Shown one piece after another: positions 6,701 to 13,363 of a DNA stretch of 15,011 nt; positions within the stretch are counted from its first letter, which is position 1; each line of letters begins with the position of its first letter. The position numbers were made by a program, and so were the translations under genes. Below the pieces are notes generated by a model. The model had not been told where the DNA came from and did not search any database. It saw only the letters and a program-made list of their open reading frames with translations. Source of the DNA: Symbiodinium natans (lineage: Eukaryota > Sar > Dinophyceae > Suessiales > Symbiodiniaceae); the NCBI GenBank assembly GCA_905221605.1, contig CAJNDS010001528.1, forward strand, positions 1-15,011, given 5' to 3'.

Positions 6701-8330
6701 TGGCCTGAAGCCGGGGTACTTGAAGTCGCTTGGAGAAGAGTTTGGCATTAGCGGAAAAGGTGTGAAACCAGTGCTGGGAAACCTCGAGAGGGAGTACCGG
6801 AAGAAGGAGGCTGGAACACCTATCAGCACTGAGGCGTATGAACGCTATAGACGTGTGCTTGGTAAGCTGATGTGGGCAAGCCTGACGTTGCCGCATTTGT
6901 CCTACCCGGTAGGATTTCTGGGCCGGTATCAGAGTGACCCAGATAGCCAGGCAGAAGCTTGCTTGAGACGCGTGGTTCGCTGGGTGATGGCTTTGCCTGA
7001 GTACCTTCAGCGATTTTCGGCAGAAGCGTTGGAGTATCCTTGCTGCGCTTCGGAAACCATGCTCTCTGGCTTTGTGGATGCGTCATGGAACATTTGCTCT
7101 GTGTCTGGTGCTATCGTGAAGTGGCATGGCATCATGATCAAAACTTTCTCGCGGAAACAGTCGGTGACCGCGTTGAGTTCGGCGGAGGCCGAATTGGCAG
7201 CCCTGACTGAGGCAGCCAAAGAGTCGGTGTACTTGTCTTTGCTCATGGAAACGCTCCTGTATGGAATGCCCAAAGGAGAGACCGGTGAGTTTCCGATTCA
7301 CCTGGCTTCGGATTCGGAAGCCGCTTTGTCGATTAGCAAAATGACGGGGTTGTTACGCCGTGTTCGGCACCTGGAGCTTCGTCATCGCTATCTTCAAGAG
7401 CTAGTCCACCTGGAAAGGCTGATTCTAAGCTTCATCAGTGGAGAACGGAATCCAGCCGATGGACTGACGAAATCTCCTGAGGAGTTGTTGCTTGAGCATT
7501 TGCTGGTTGCGTGTGGACTGGAAAGAGTGTGTGAAGAAGACCTTCAGGGTCTTGTAGTTCCTGAACACCTTCGTGAACGAATGGAAGAACTTGAAGAAGT
7601 ATGTGAAAAGCTTGAGAAAATCCCGACAAACCTGGCGAAGTACGAGCCAGTGGCAAGAGACCTTGCGTTGGGATCTGTTCCTCTGCTTGTGATCGAGGTG
7701 TTTTGTTCAACGGACAGTGCGTTGTGCCGAGCGTGTGCTCGTGACCGAGTAGCATATATTGGCATAACTGAGAAAGAAGACTTCTTAAGCAAGAGTACTC
7801 AAATGTTTCTAGGAGAGGTCTTGCTGTGTCTGTTGAGTAGGAAACCGCCCCAGATCTATGTCCACATAGCTTCCCCGTGTACCGCTGGATGTAGCTACCG
7901 CTTTAAGAACTGGCATCGCCCGAAGTTTCGACATCGGTGGCGAGAGCAGGTCAAGAAGCATGTTGCATCTTGGAAAGCTTTAGGAAGACTTCTGGAGGAC
8001 CGCTGCAAAGAGATCCTGGTTACCCAGGAATGGCCAAAGAACTGTGGTCTTTGGAAGGAGGAAAGTTATCTGAAAGAAAAGAAGCGCCTTGGTCTGAACT
8101 TTGGAAGGGTTGTGGACCGTTGTGCCTTCGACGGGGTCTTTAAGCGGTGGTTCTTTGCTACAAACCGAGAGGAGTGGAGTGAAATCTTCTCTGGAAAGCC
8201 CTGTGACAAAAGTCATCAGCATGTTTCACTTGCTAGTGTCGAAGAAACAGGTATCTATCCGACTAAACTGGGTAGAGCTCTTTTGCGTGCTGCGAAAGTC
8301 ACGTTAGGTCTTGTAGGAACACCTTCTTAG
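3795..8330 (+). CDS. pol: Pol: integrase, reverse transcriptase, RNase H, methyltransferase-like C-terminus
   Basis: From the first in-frame ATG (GGTATGG, 11 bases after the ORFX stop) this is 1511 residues; the frame is open further upstream. Residues 1-175 are a linker with a hydrophobic segment near 80-95 and a basic stretch. Integrase has a compact zinc finger (H276, H281, C288, C291) and catalytic D317, D373, E413. RT has D824 (ADVSVAF) and YVDD at 910-913. RNase H has D1095, E1131, D1173, D1222, ending in NPADGLTK. Residues about 1297-1511 resemble a SAM-dependent methyltransferase: a VIEVFC strand, SPC (P1361, C1362), QEWP (E1412, P1414), and CDKSHQH (C1470, H1474, H1476). The enzyme set copies the RNA into DNA and inserts it into the genome. 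Whether it is made alone or as a frameshift fusion is unknown. Confidence 0.95.
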   Translation: MGPEGLKAGHELLRSSPQCTKLVGVGLKALLFAVGDWLCALGGRVGAFECLVGDCECSLPAANGSAHCPSVPRSSWKGSSALALGLVLGLVFRGWLRRCVKLLSVRRRSRLKFVRVTLVGRVPRRSWSVVRRLLFLRGVLACELKAEPTGEEAKGPMMKRWRALKKWALCGLGSLRGSEQKKAVARSEALRMLAGLPTPVVVNSESEEELIPDPLEAELAKPSGSEPPRPSDVRKKPRVENVPSGEPGALSSPEVVSDALDPEVPVYLTSERLKAHRNKGHQPYLSCCDTCQSARGRVPARRKHMKHHHGPGELQVDFGFFGKNVRFLLMVHVVSGYIHTVVLGPEDEVPAVSVCKAFTEMGLSGLDIVVHGDQENLLESVFRNAAKHRTFGGRSMHWVPFAINRPQAKGIVERHVCLVKEAFWSVWLGLEERVGEKLPLGSHLFVEAMRYSVRMHNLFHVSKEHSTPLERLRGSTVQPVKSCEFGVVGFGKPQKDYPEHRGKRLVRALYVGPHGANGSGIRVFVPIGIGKPPRLEIFSSFRAKDPVEFDKAALRDLRGNKEDPERPIKFDVPIDGPSPPLDSPNIPEGSLEFPVERTEPPALEGPEAMEEEGELDGYSPDFSDVPEETGMEVEPPGGVGLEDLDAPMDPGEDDAMEEGLTWLYEHGLRQLFDGPDLRVTTKIRKGDNVKEWFRMKFGGKKIWVHVPDNAVCEVSGKVLPRKHLEEGMRLELSELDAFGVATIIGEAEARKRATRRIHTTRWVLTSKPSATNPERVRARLVVRDYAFGSNPLADGIYSPTTSLEALRGVLAIHAVRGGTLLSADVSVAFMQAPVQGVECIRFPNGMYDEENKPLFAQLHKAMNGLRVGPLSWYLEFTSTLRKQFGFGETADPTVHHRLEKDGALTLVLVYVDDLIIFSQNPPVAKDLYAKLAKIYKMKQTGLLEPGRTGQLEFLGRVIARTTEHGPVFFGLKPGYLKSLGEEFGISGKGVKPVLGNLEREYRKKEAGTPISTEAYERYRRVLGKLMWASLTLPHLSYPVGFLGRYQSDPDSQAEACLRRVVRWVMALPEYLQRFSAEALEYPCCASETMLSGFVDASWNICSVSGAIVKWHGIMIKTFSRKQSVTALSSAEAELAALTEAAKESVYLSLLMETLLYGMPKGETGEFPIHLASDSEAALSISKMTGLLRRVRHLELRHRYLQELVHLERLILSFISGERNPADGLTKSPEELLLEHLLVACGLERVCEEDLQGLVVPEHLRERMEELEEVCEKLEKIPTNLAKYEPVARDLALGSVPLLVIEVFCSTDSALCRACARDRVAYIGITEKEDFLSKSTQMFLGEVLLCLLSRKPPQIYVHIASPCTAGCSYRFKNWHRPKFRHRWREQVKKHVASWKALGRLLEDRCKEILVTQEWPKNCGLWKEESYLKEKKRLGLNFGRVVDRCAFDGVFKRWFFATNREEWSEIFSGKPCDKSHQHVSLASVEETGIYPTKLGRALLRAAKVTLGLVGTPS
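3861..4170 (+). repeat. GTAGGAGT-rich spacer 2 (after ORFX, inside Pol linker)
   Basis: Degenerate GTAGGAGT copies occur at 3861, 3894, 3925, 4114 and 4165, with the AGGAGCGTTTGAGTG string at 3929-3943 shared with spacer 1. In the Pol frame it encodes VGLKALL and LCALGG, echoing VFLKALLVLCALG of spacer 1. It thus forms a diverged direct repeat around ORFX. Confidence 0.55.
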
Positions 8331-8336
8331 GTCGGC

Positions 8337-8448
8337 AGTAGGAGTGCTCGCTTTCGGACTTTGCCTGGGATGAGATGTTTAAGCACTGGAAACACCGAGC
8401 TGTGAAGAAGTGCGTGGCTCTGAGGCATCACAGTCCAAGCGGGGGTGT
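8337..8448 (+). other. Post-Pol spacer with candidate polypurine tract
   Basis: Directly after the Pol stop another GTAGGAGTG copy lies at 8338-8346. A short G-run (AAGCGGGGGTG, about 8437-8447) is followed by TG at 8448-8449 and then by the start of a 140-bp repeat. A purine tract followed by TG is the usual left edge of a 3' LTR, but this tract is short and holds a C and a T. No sequence like bases 1-48 follows, so the call is weak. Confidence 0.2.
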
Positions 8449-8582
8449 GAAAGTTCCTGTCTGGCTCAAGTCTCGGCTCAACCCCGGTGGGGTGCGCAGG
8501 TAGTGAGCTGTTCGGTGGCCTGGAGGCTGTACCTAAGGGTGGGCTCCAACAGGACTCAAACCGAAACCACTGTGTTTGCTCG
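8449..8582 (+). repeat. Repeat R1, copy 1
   Basis: This stretch matches 11303-11448 and about 13429-13577. All begin near a CTGGCTCAAG string and share a CTCAACCCCGGTGGGG segment that can fold as ACCCC-GGT-GGGGT, then CTAAGGGT, and end in CTGTGTTTGCTCG. Copy 1 is the most diverged. Each copy is followed by a group of the small hairpin repeats, so R1 seems to mark the start of a longer repeating module. Confidence 0.75.
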
Positions 8583-8614
8583 GTAGTTCTGCCAGCCACA
8601 TTGCTGCCTGTGTA

Positions 8615-8752
8615 CGGCCTCGCCGAGTGCTGAGGGAACTTTCGACCTCGCTGCTGAGGGTGTTGTCGGCCTCGCCTAAGCTGAGGATTGTGGAAAGTCT
8701 TCGGCCTCGCTCGGAGGGACAACATAGTTCGGCCTCACCACGGTTGAGGGAA
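8615..8752 (+). repeat. Hairpin repeat cluster 1 (five copies)
   Basis: Five copies of the small hairpin repeat (consensus TTCGGCCTCGC, 3-6 variable bases, GCTGAGGGAA) start near 8615, 8641, 8666, 8700 and 8728. The stem is CCTC-GC with GC-T-GAGG, one T bulged, and an outer TTC/GAA. The copy at 8728 has CCTCAC with GTTGAGG, an A-T pair instead of G-C. The copy at 8700 has lost part of the 3' arm. Confidence 0.8.
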
Positions 8753-8760
8753 ACACCTCC

Positions 8761-9560
8761 TGGAACTGAGGTGCAAGAAGATAGCAGACCTGTGCGAGCG
8801 AAGAGGGTTCCGAGGCCTTAACTTCCTTTGTTGGAACAGGGCCCCGTCTCAACCGCAGAATTCCGCTCGTGGGCTATCGGCGACCAGAGTGGCCGTCCAC
8901 AGTGCCCTGGACAGTGTGCCACACGCCAAAGAGACTTGCTGCAAGGCAGACGGAGAGCGACGGACCATGCCGGCAATTGCGTGCTGTGTATTTGCATGGT
9001 CACACCAGGGGCGTCGTGAAGGGCTTTTCCTGGAACTGTCGCAGTCATATCGTATCCACTTTGTCCGTCGCACCAGGAGAGGCAACATAGCCTGGGGCAG
9101 CTGTGGGAATTGGAATGTCCAAAGGAGCCTGAATGCAGCTAACCTCCACCTGCAGCTCCGGGATTTCCGATGCTGTGAGGATGCGAGGCTTTGGAACATC
9201 GATTTCTATGTCGATCCCACAAACCCATCCCTGATGATTGATGGCAGCGGACGTGAAATCAGGTACCTGGGTAGGCTGGTGATTATGGTGTATGGCCCTG
9301 ATGTGTCGAGAAGGATGCTGGCCTTGTCGGAAGATGATGAGGAATGGATGCTCCTTTGAGGTGATGAAACGTCGCCGGCCAGTAACCAGGCAAGTGGAAG
9401 TGGATTGAATTGCGAGCACAGCCTCGCCATTAAGGGCCATGTGAGGGCAAACCCGAATGCAGGCTTAGCTTGCCGGAATGAGGGTGATCAACATACCCTC
9501 GCAGCACAATGCTTTCAGAACCCGTGAAACCAGCGGAGATGCCATGTGAGGCTATGCAAG
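8761..9560. other. Stretch without a clear gene
   Basis: I see no convincing complete gene, RNA or repeat here. The only item of note is a possible coding fragment ending at 9359, listed separately. A CAACCGCAG and several CCTCG strings look like decayed hairpin repeats. Confidence 0.4.
9165..9359 (+). pseudogene. Possible 3' exon or coding fragment
   Basis: The last roughly 60 codons of an open frame ending in TGA at 9357-9359 have protein-like composition: mixed hydrophobic and charged residues (FYVDPTNPSLMID, LGRLVIMVYGPDVSRR) and an acidic C-terminus (SEDDEEWMLL). Upstream the frame turns into Cys/Arg-rich nonsense and has no clear ATG. It could be a terminal exon, a gene relic, or chance. 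No family was recognised. Confidence 0.2.
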
Positions 9561-9566
9561 GGCAGT

Positions 9567-9725
9567 TTCGGCCTCGCTATGCTGGAGTAAAGGTTCGGCC
9601 TCGCCTCGGCTGAGGGAATGGATGGTTGGGCCTCGCCAAGGCTGAGGGAACAACAGAAGGGTTGCGAAAACGCCTCGCTGATGAAGAAGGTGCATGATGT
9701 TCCGGCCTCGCAACAGCTGAGGGAA
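9567..9725 (+). repeat. Hairpin repeat cluster 2
   Basis: Hairpin copies lie at 9567 (3' arm degraded to CTGGAGTAA), 9594, 9626 and 9700, with a partial CGCCTCGCTGATG near 9671. The spacing of about 30 bases between the first three suggests that copies arise by local duplication. The arms stay complementary while the loop bases differ (CTATG, CCTCGG, CCAAGG, CAACAG). Confidence 0.8.
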
Positions 9726-10100
9726 GAATGATGGAATGGGCAGGCCGGGCACTTATTGGTCTGCCGGAATTGAGTCTTGGAGACTCTGGAAGCACTGCAT
9801 GCAGCTTGGACGGCTGATGCTACTGGGCGCAAAGCGGTAAAGCAGCTTGAAGCATAGACTCCGCGGTGCCGGCGTGTCGGAGCAATTGATAGGTACAGCC
9901 GCAGCCCAGCAGAGCTCAATCAAACAAAGCAACATTCGGCCGCGACTTTGATCTGAGGGAATGTGAGCTATAAAGAGCAAACTCCAGAATATGGATGAGG
10001 GACACTGGCCAGGCATGGAGGCCAGCAAAGGGCAGGTACCAGCATTGCACTGGAGAAGCCTCGAGTCCCAATGGCAGTGAACTTTGTGGTGAGGAATACG
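9726..10100. other. Stretch without a gene; one decayed hairpin
   Basis: Only one degenerate hairpin copy (9935-9961, TTCGGCCGCG ... TCTGAGGGAA) is visible. No ORF with protein-like composition was seen on either strand. Confidence 0.4.
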
Positions 10101-10102
10101 TC

Positions 10103-10188
10103 GACTGGTAAGTAAGTGCGAAAAAGCCAGGGCGATTCTGGGGAGAACAGCAAGGCACGGTTAGTAAGTGCGAGAACACCGGAGCTGC
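10103..10188 (+). repeat. Repeat R2 pair, copy 1
   Basis: Two copies of a 26-base motif, GGTTAGTAAGTGCGAGAA followed by GCCGG or similar, lie at 10107 and 10159. The block including the CAAGGCACGG between them aligns with 13027-13117. The sequence between the motifs is more diverged than the motifs. Confidence 0.75.
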
Positions 10189-10199
10189 TGAGAACCCTG

Positions 10200-10739
10200 G
10201 ATTAGCCGGGACGTACTCCGTGGAGGATTCGTTGTCACTGCTTTCAGAAATGCCCACAAGGACCAAGCATGCAGCTAACCCGTGGTCGCAGAGTGGGCCT
10301 CACTTCGGTTGAGGGTAATCGACTCCCAAGTGAGAGTATGGAGTTTTGGTGGCAAACAAGAGAGCCAGCCGACTGTCTTTGGAACAATGGCTACGGCTGG
10401 ATTGGAGAATGTCAAGTCTCACAATGGATAGCGGCCTCGTACATAATATCCTCACAGGCAGGGTGGGTTTGACCTGGTAGTCGGCACCTTGCCCGGCCCC
10501 CTGTCAGGCGCCTGTACCGGCCACCTGTTGAAGGTGTGTGGCGTGGGGTCACCGGTGCGTAGCGGCGATTTCGGTCGCTTAGCGTCCTCCAGCCTAAAAA
10601 GGGGTATGTTTGGGCAGGTACTTCACCTGTTCCTCCTGCTTGGCTCGTGTTGGAGATGTGTGAATCGAGGGCATGGATCCGTCAAGGTGAGATGACGAGA
10701 AAGTGCAGAATTGGGCCTCAATCAATATGGAACGGTCTA
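10200..10739. other. Stretch without a gene; isolated hairpin at 10294
   Basis: One hairpin copy lies at 10294-10318 with the A-T stem variant (CCTCACTTCGGTTGAGG), whose loop holds TTCG. A short segment, GAGGGCATGGATC, at 10667-10679 recurs in the 10740-11220 duplication. Nothing else is supported. Confidence 0.45.
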
Positions 10740-11220
10740 TGGGGATTGACCACCCCGCTGGTAGAGGGATAGCGGCCTCTGAGAATCGGAGGGCATGGAT
10801 CACCTCCCGGCAAAAGCCACAGGAAGTATGCCCTGTGCATGCAAGAGGCAGCCACCGTAACCAGAGTCCATGAAGCCTCGGGCCATGACCTGGTTTGAAG
10901 ACATGTCCGGCCTCACTACGGTTGAGGGGTGTGGATGGAAGCACTCAGGACATGCAATGAGACTCGTAGAACGAGCATCTGGGTCTACAGGAATGACCTC
11001 CATTCGGTTGAGGGATAGCGGCCTCCACGAACGAGGGCATGGATCACCTCCCGAATAGACAACACAGAGAATGTGCAAGCATACAGGCAATTTGCCTTGG
11101 CCAAAGTCTTCAAGCCAATGGCAACGACTTGGTCAAAACGACATTCCGGCCTCACTTCGGTTGAGGGTAGCGGTACGTCAAAACCGAGGACAAGGAATGA
11201 GAGGGGGAACTTACCGGCAG
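10740..11220 (+). repeat. Diverged direct duplication of about 240 bp
   Basis: The halves 10740-10980 and 10985-11220 align in order: GAGGGATAGCGGCCTC (10765 and 11011), GAGGGCATGGATCACCTCCC, GAAGCC/CAAGCC, then TCCGGCCTCAC..CGGTTGAGGG (10906 and 11145). The period is 239-246 bases. The shared marks include three A-T-type hairpins (10906, 11145 and an imperfect one at 10995). Substantial divergence means an old event. Confidence 0.7.
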
Positions 11221-11529
11221 TTTCACCCCACAGTTTTAGTAAGCTTTTGTTTCACTTGAACCCACAGCCCCTTCGGGTGGCTACGCCTCGCAGCGTGCAG
11301 ACGAAAGTTCCTGTCTGGCTCAAGGTTTCGGCTCAACCCCGGTGGGGTGCTCAGGTAGAGAGCGTCTTTAGTGCCGTTGTGGCTGGCCCTGGGGCTTGTA
11401 ACTAAGGGTAGGTTCCGTTTTGAGGCCTGGCAAAACTGTGTTTGCTCGTAGGCCGGCTGACCGGCTAAGCTGTCATAGAGCGGCGGCCCGCCAACTGCTG
11501 CCGTCGACGAAGGGCGTGAGTGCACAGTT

Positions 11530-11582
11530 TTCGGCCTCGCTTCGCTAGAGGGAAGCTTTTCGTCCTCGCGTTGCTGAGGGAA
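11530..11582 (+). repeat. Hairpin repeat pair in module A
   Basis: Two hairpin copies (11530-11554 and 11559-11582) lie head to tail, four bases apart. In module B the same pair lies at 13657-13681 and 13686-13709. The first differs by one base between modules (CTAGAGG against CTGGAGG). The loop of the first is TTC in a GCTTCGC context, close to a TTCG tetraloop. Confidence 0.8.
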
Positions 11583-12887
11583 CCTTGTGGCCTACAGTCT
11601 GCTCTGGGTCACAGTGAGAGTTGCAGCCTCGCATTGCTTGAGGGGTGACGCAAGCCTGTTGCTCACCAGAGATTCCTGCTGTCTCTGGGTGAGCAAAACC
11701 CACCGACCCTCATTTGGATTGAGGGCTGTGCTGAAGGTGAGTTTGGGTTCCTCGCTCACTTGTGTGGAAAACGAAGGTGAGACCGAAACACGGGGGAAAC
11801 GGCCAGGCACGCTGCAGACAGTGCAGGCCAACGTCGCACTGCAAGAGGCATCCTTGCAGTGGCGACAGGAGTGTCCCGAACAATTGCGGTGTGCTCGAGC
11901 CCAAGCTTGCAGGTTTTCGGGGATCTGCAAGCTGAGCACAACAGGATTTTCTTCGCAGGTAGAATCAGGTAGAAAAGATTTGGCCCAACCCTGGTGGATC
12001 TGCCTGGACATAAATAACCAGAGGCATCAGTGTCGTAAAGCTCATTGACTGGTGCTACTGAGAAACCGTTGCCAAGGAACTTGCAGTAGGACTGTGGTGC
12101 GGCGCAGTGCAAGTTGAAGAGCAGCTGGTGGTGGCTGCTCCCCGGAAAACCAATAGTCCAAGAAGCCTCCTTCGGCCTCGCTCCGTGCTGAGGGTTTGTA
12201 AGGGTTGGTATTGGCCGGAAAGGATTCAGATGGAGGTTACCCGATCTTCGCGCTTTTCCCATCTGAAGGCAACCAATGGTAATCAGCCTGCTGGACATGG
12301 CAGGCCTGCTTTTGTTTACATCCACGTCTCCTGCAAGGGCTGGGGTCTGTCCGTGCACACAGACAAGGCGGAACCTTGCAGATGTTTAGGTCCTCGCGGC
12401 ACGGCCGCTGGAGGTTGTTTGAAGATGTTGGCTCTCACTATCTGGTGAGTGGTTTGTATGGGCACTTGCTGGGGCAAGGCGGCTCTGGCGTCTGAGGATG
12501 GTACATGTGCTGGCTGCTGAGTACGGGCCACCGAAAGAGACCTGTGGTAAGACAAGCGATGAAAGGAGCCGAACTCCTAAAGAAAGGACAGGCTAGCTCA
12601 CGCGGACGCCACGCAGAGTATGTGTTACTATCTTCAGATGTTGGAGCCAAATTGCCAGCCTTGTGACGTGAGATGTGGTGTTTGGATTCGGCCTCAAGCA
12701 CTGGAAGGCCTACAACAACAAATCCGAATGAAAACTGTGGTCCTAAGACACGCGGTGCAGCTGCTTATACGTGGCACCGCGGGGGTCACAAAGAGATAGA
12801 GGGCTTGCCAGCAGGGGAACTCTGTCTAAAGAGAGCCCTGGCTCAGTGAGGAGCTGAGGGCCTGGCTGCGCTGATGCAGCGGAATGG

Positions 12888-12918
12888 TTGTTCGGCCTCG
12901 CCTCCGCTGAGGGAACAA
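12888..12918 (+). repeat. Hairpin repeat with extended arms
   Basis: This copy has six-base outer arms, TTGTTC and GAACAA, around the CCTCGC..GCTGAGG core, giving the longest stem of the family seen here. It is conserved exactly in module B at 14976-15006. Confidence 0.8.
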
Positions 12919-12948
12919 CAGTCAATGCTTCTCTGCAGTGTCGGTCCG

Positions 12949-13112
12949 GGTTAGTAAGAGCGAGAACGCCGGGACCTCGAGCTGCAGTTTTACCATGAAG
13001 CAACCGCGTGAGATGCATTATTGGTCAACTGGTGAGTAAGAGCGAGAAAGCCAGGGTGACGCTACTTTGGGGGAGGCTGCAAGGCACGGTTAGTAAGTGC
13101 GAGAAAGCCGGA
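12949..13112 (+). repeat. Repeat R2, three copies
   Basis: Copies of the GGTTAGTAAGAGCGAGAA motif lie at 12949, 13031 and 13088. The last two, with CAAGGCACGG before the third, align with the pair at 10107 and 10159. Position 7 to 18 of the motif (AAGNGCGAGAAA) is the best-kept part. Confidence 0.75.
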
Positions 13113-13164
13113 GCTGCGGACGAACCTGGAGTAGCAGTCTTTCATACCTCACGTGTTTCACTTT

Positions 13165-13313
13165 GCGGCCTCGCATGCGCTGAGGAAATATGCCTCGAAC
13201 AGAACATCCAGTGCTGAGTGAGGATTGCCAAACTTACGGAGGCTGATGCCACAACAAGTGCCTCAACAGCAATGCATGCGGAGGGCAAAGTTCGGCCTCG
13301 CGAGTGCTGAGGG
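13165..13313 (+). repeat. Hairpin repeats before module B
   Basis: Two hairpin copies at 13165-13186 (CCTCGCATGCGCTGAGG) and 13291-13313 (CCTCGCGAGTGCTGAGG) keep the G-C type stem with different loops. They lie in the tail of module A and would recur beyond the window if module B is complete. Confidence 0.75.
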
Positions 13314-13363
13314 TTGCAGCTGAGAGAGGGCCTAGCTGAGAACGCAACACCTCAAGCGAGGTA

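Larger units (their letters stand above)
1..8330 (+). mobile_element. Ty1/copia-type LTR retrotransposon, end of 5' LTR to end of pol
   Basis: The order protease, integrase, reverse transcriptase, RNase H on one strand is the copia (Pseudoviridae) order, with integrase before RT; in gypsy elements it follows. Motifs seen are DSGAT in the protease, a D-D-E integrase, YVDD in RT, and NPADGLTK at the end of RNase H. A primer-binding site lies before Gag. All ORFs are free of stops and frameshift lesions over 8.2 kb, so the copy looks young and possibly active. Unusual points are the split into several ORFs in successive -1 frames, an extra ORF between protease and integrase, and an added domain after RNase H. 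The outer boundaries are not established: the 5' LTR is cut by the window and no 3' LTR was recognised. Confidence 0.9.
11233..13363 (+). repeat. Tandem module A (about 2.13 kb)
   Basis: This block is repeated almost base for base in the next module. It starts with a T-rich stretch and a CCCCTTCGGGTGGCTACG segment, then R1 (11303-11448), hairpins at 11530, 11559, 11621, 12171 and 12888, and a tail (12924-13363) with three R2 motifs and two more hairpins (13165, 13291). A 38-base stretch at 12287-12324 is absent from module B. Open frames in it change between the two modules through small indels, so the module is probably not protein coding. Confidence 0.9.

Noticed and set aside
8566-8580. 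CTGTGTTTGCTC as the end of a short 3' LTR matching CTGTGTTTTCAC at 36-47
   Set aside because: Only this dozen bases is similar; the remaining 35 bases of the 5' LTR end do not align with the sequence before it.
8615-9725. Regularly spaced short repeats as a CRISPR array
   Set aside because: Spacing is irregular, the units are palindromic hairpins with variable loops, there are no cas genes, and the DNA is eukaryotic.
11278-11336. Possible Pol III A-box (TGGCTACGCC) and B-box (GGTTTCGGCTC) suggesting a tRNA-derived SINE
   Set aside because: The B-box needs a one-base insertion and a mismatch, no cloverleaf forms, and copy 1 lacks the A-box part.
11303-11340. CTGGCTCAAG followed by GT in R1, like the 3' end of the dinoflagellate spliced leader and its donor site
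   Set aside because: Only about ten bases match, the rest of the leader (GTAGCCATTT part) is absent, and copy 1 lacks the G of the GT. It is too short to call a spliced-leader gene or relic.
11587-12048. Plus-strand open frame of 153 codons in module A
   Set aside because: In module B the corresponding frame ends elsewhere (14100) after small indels, and the composition is not protein-like.
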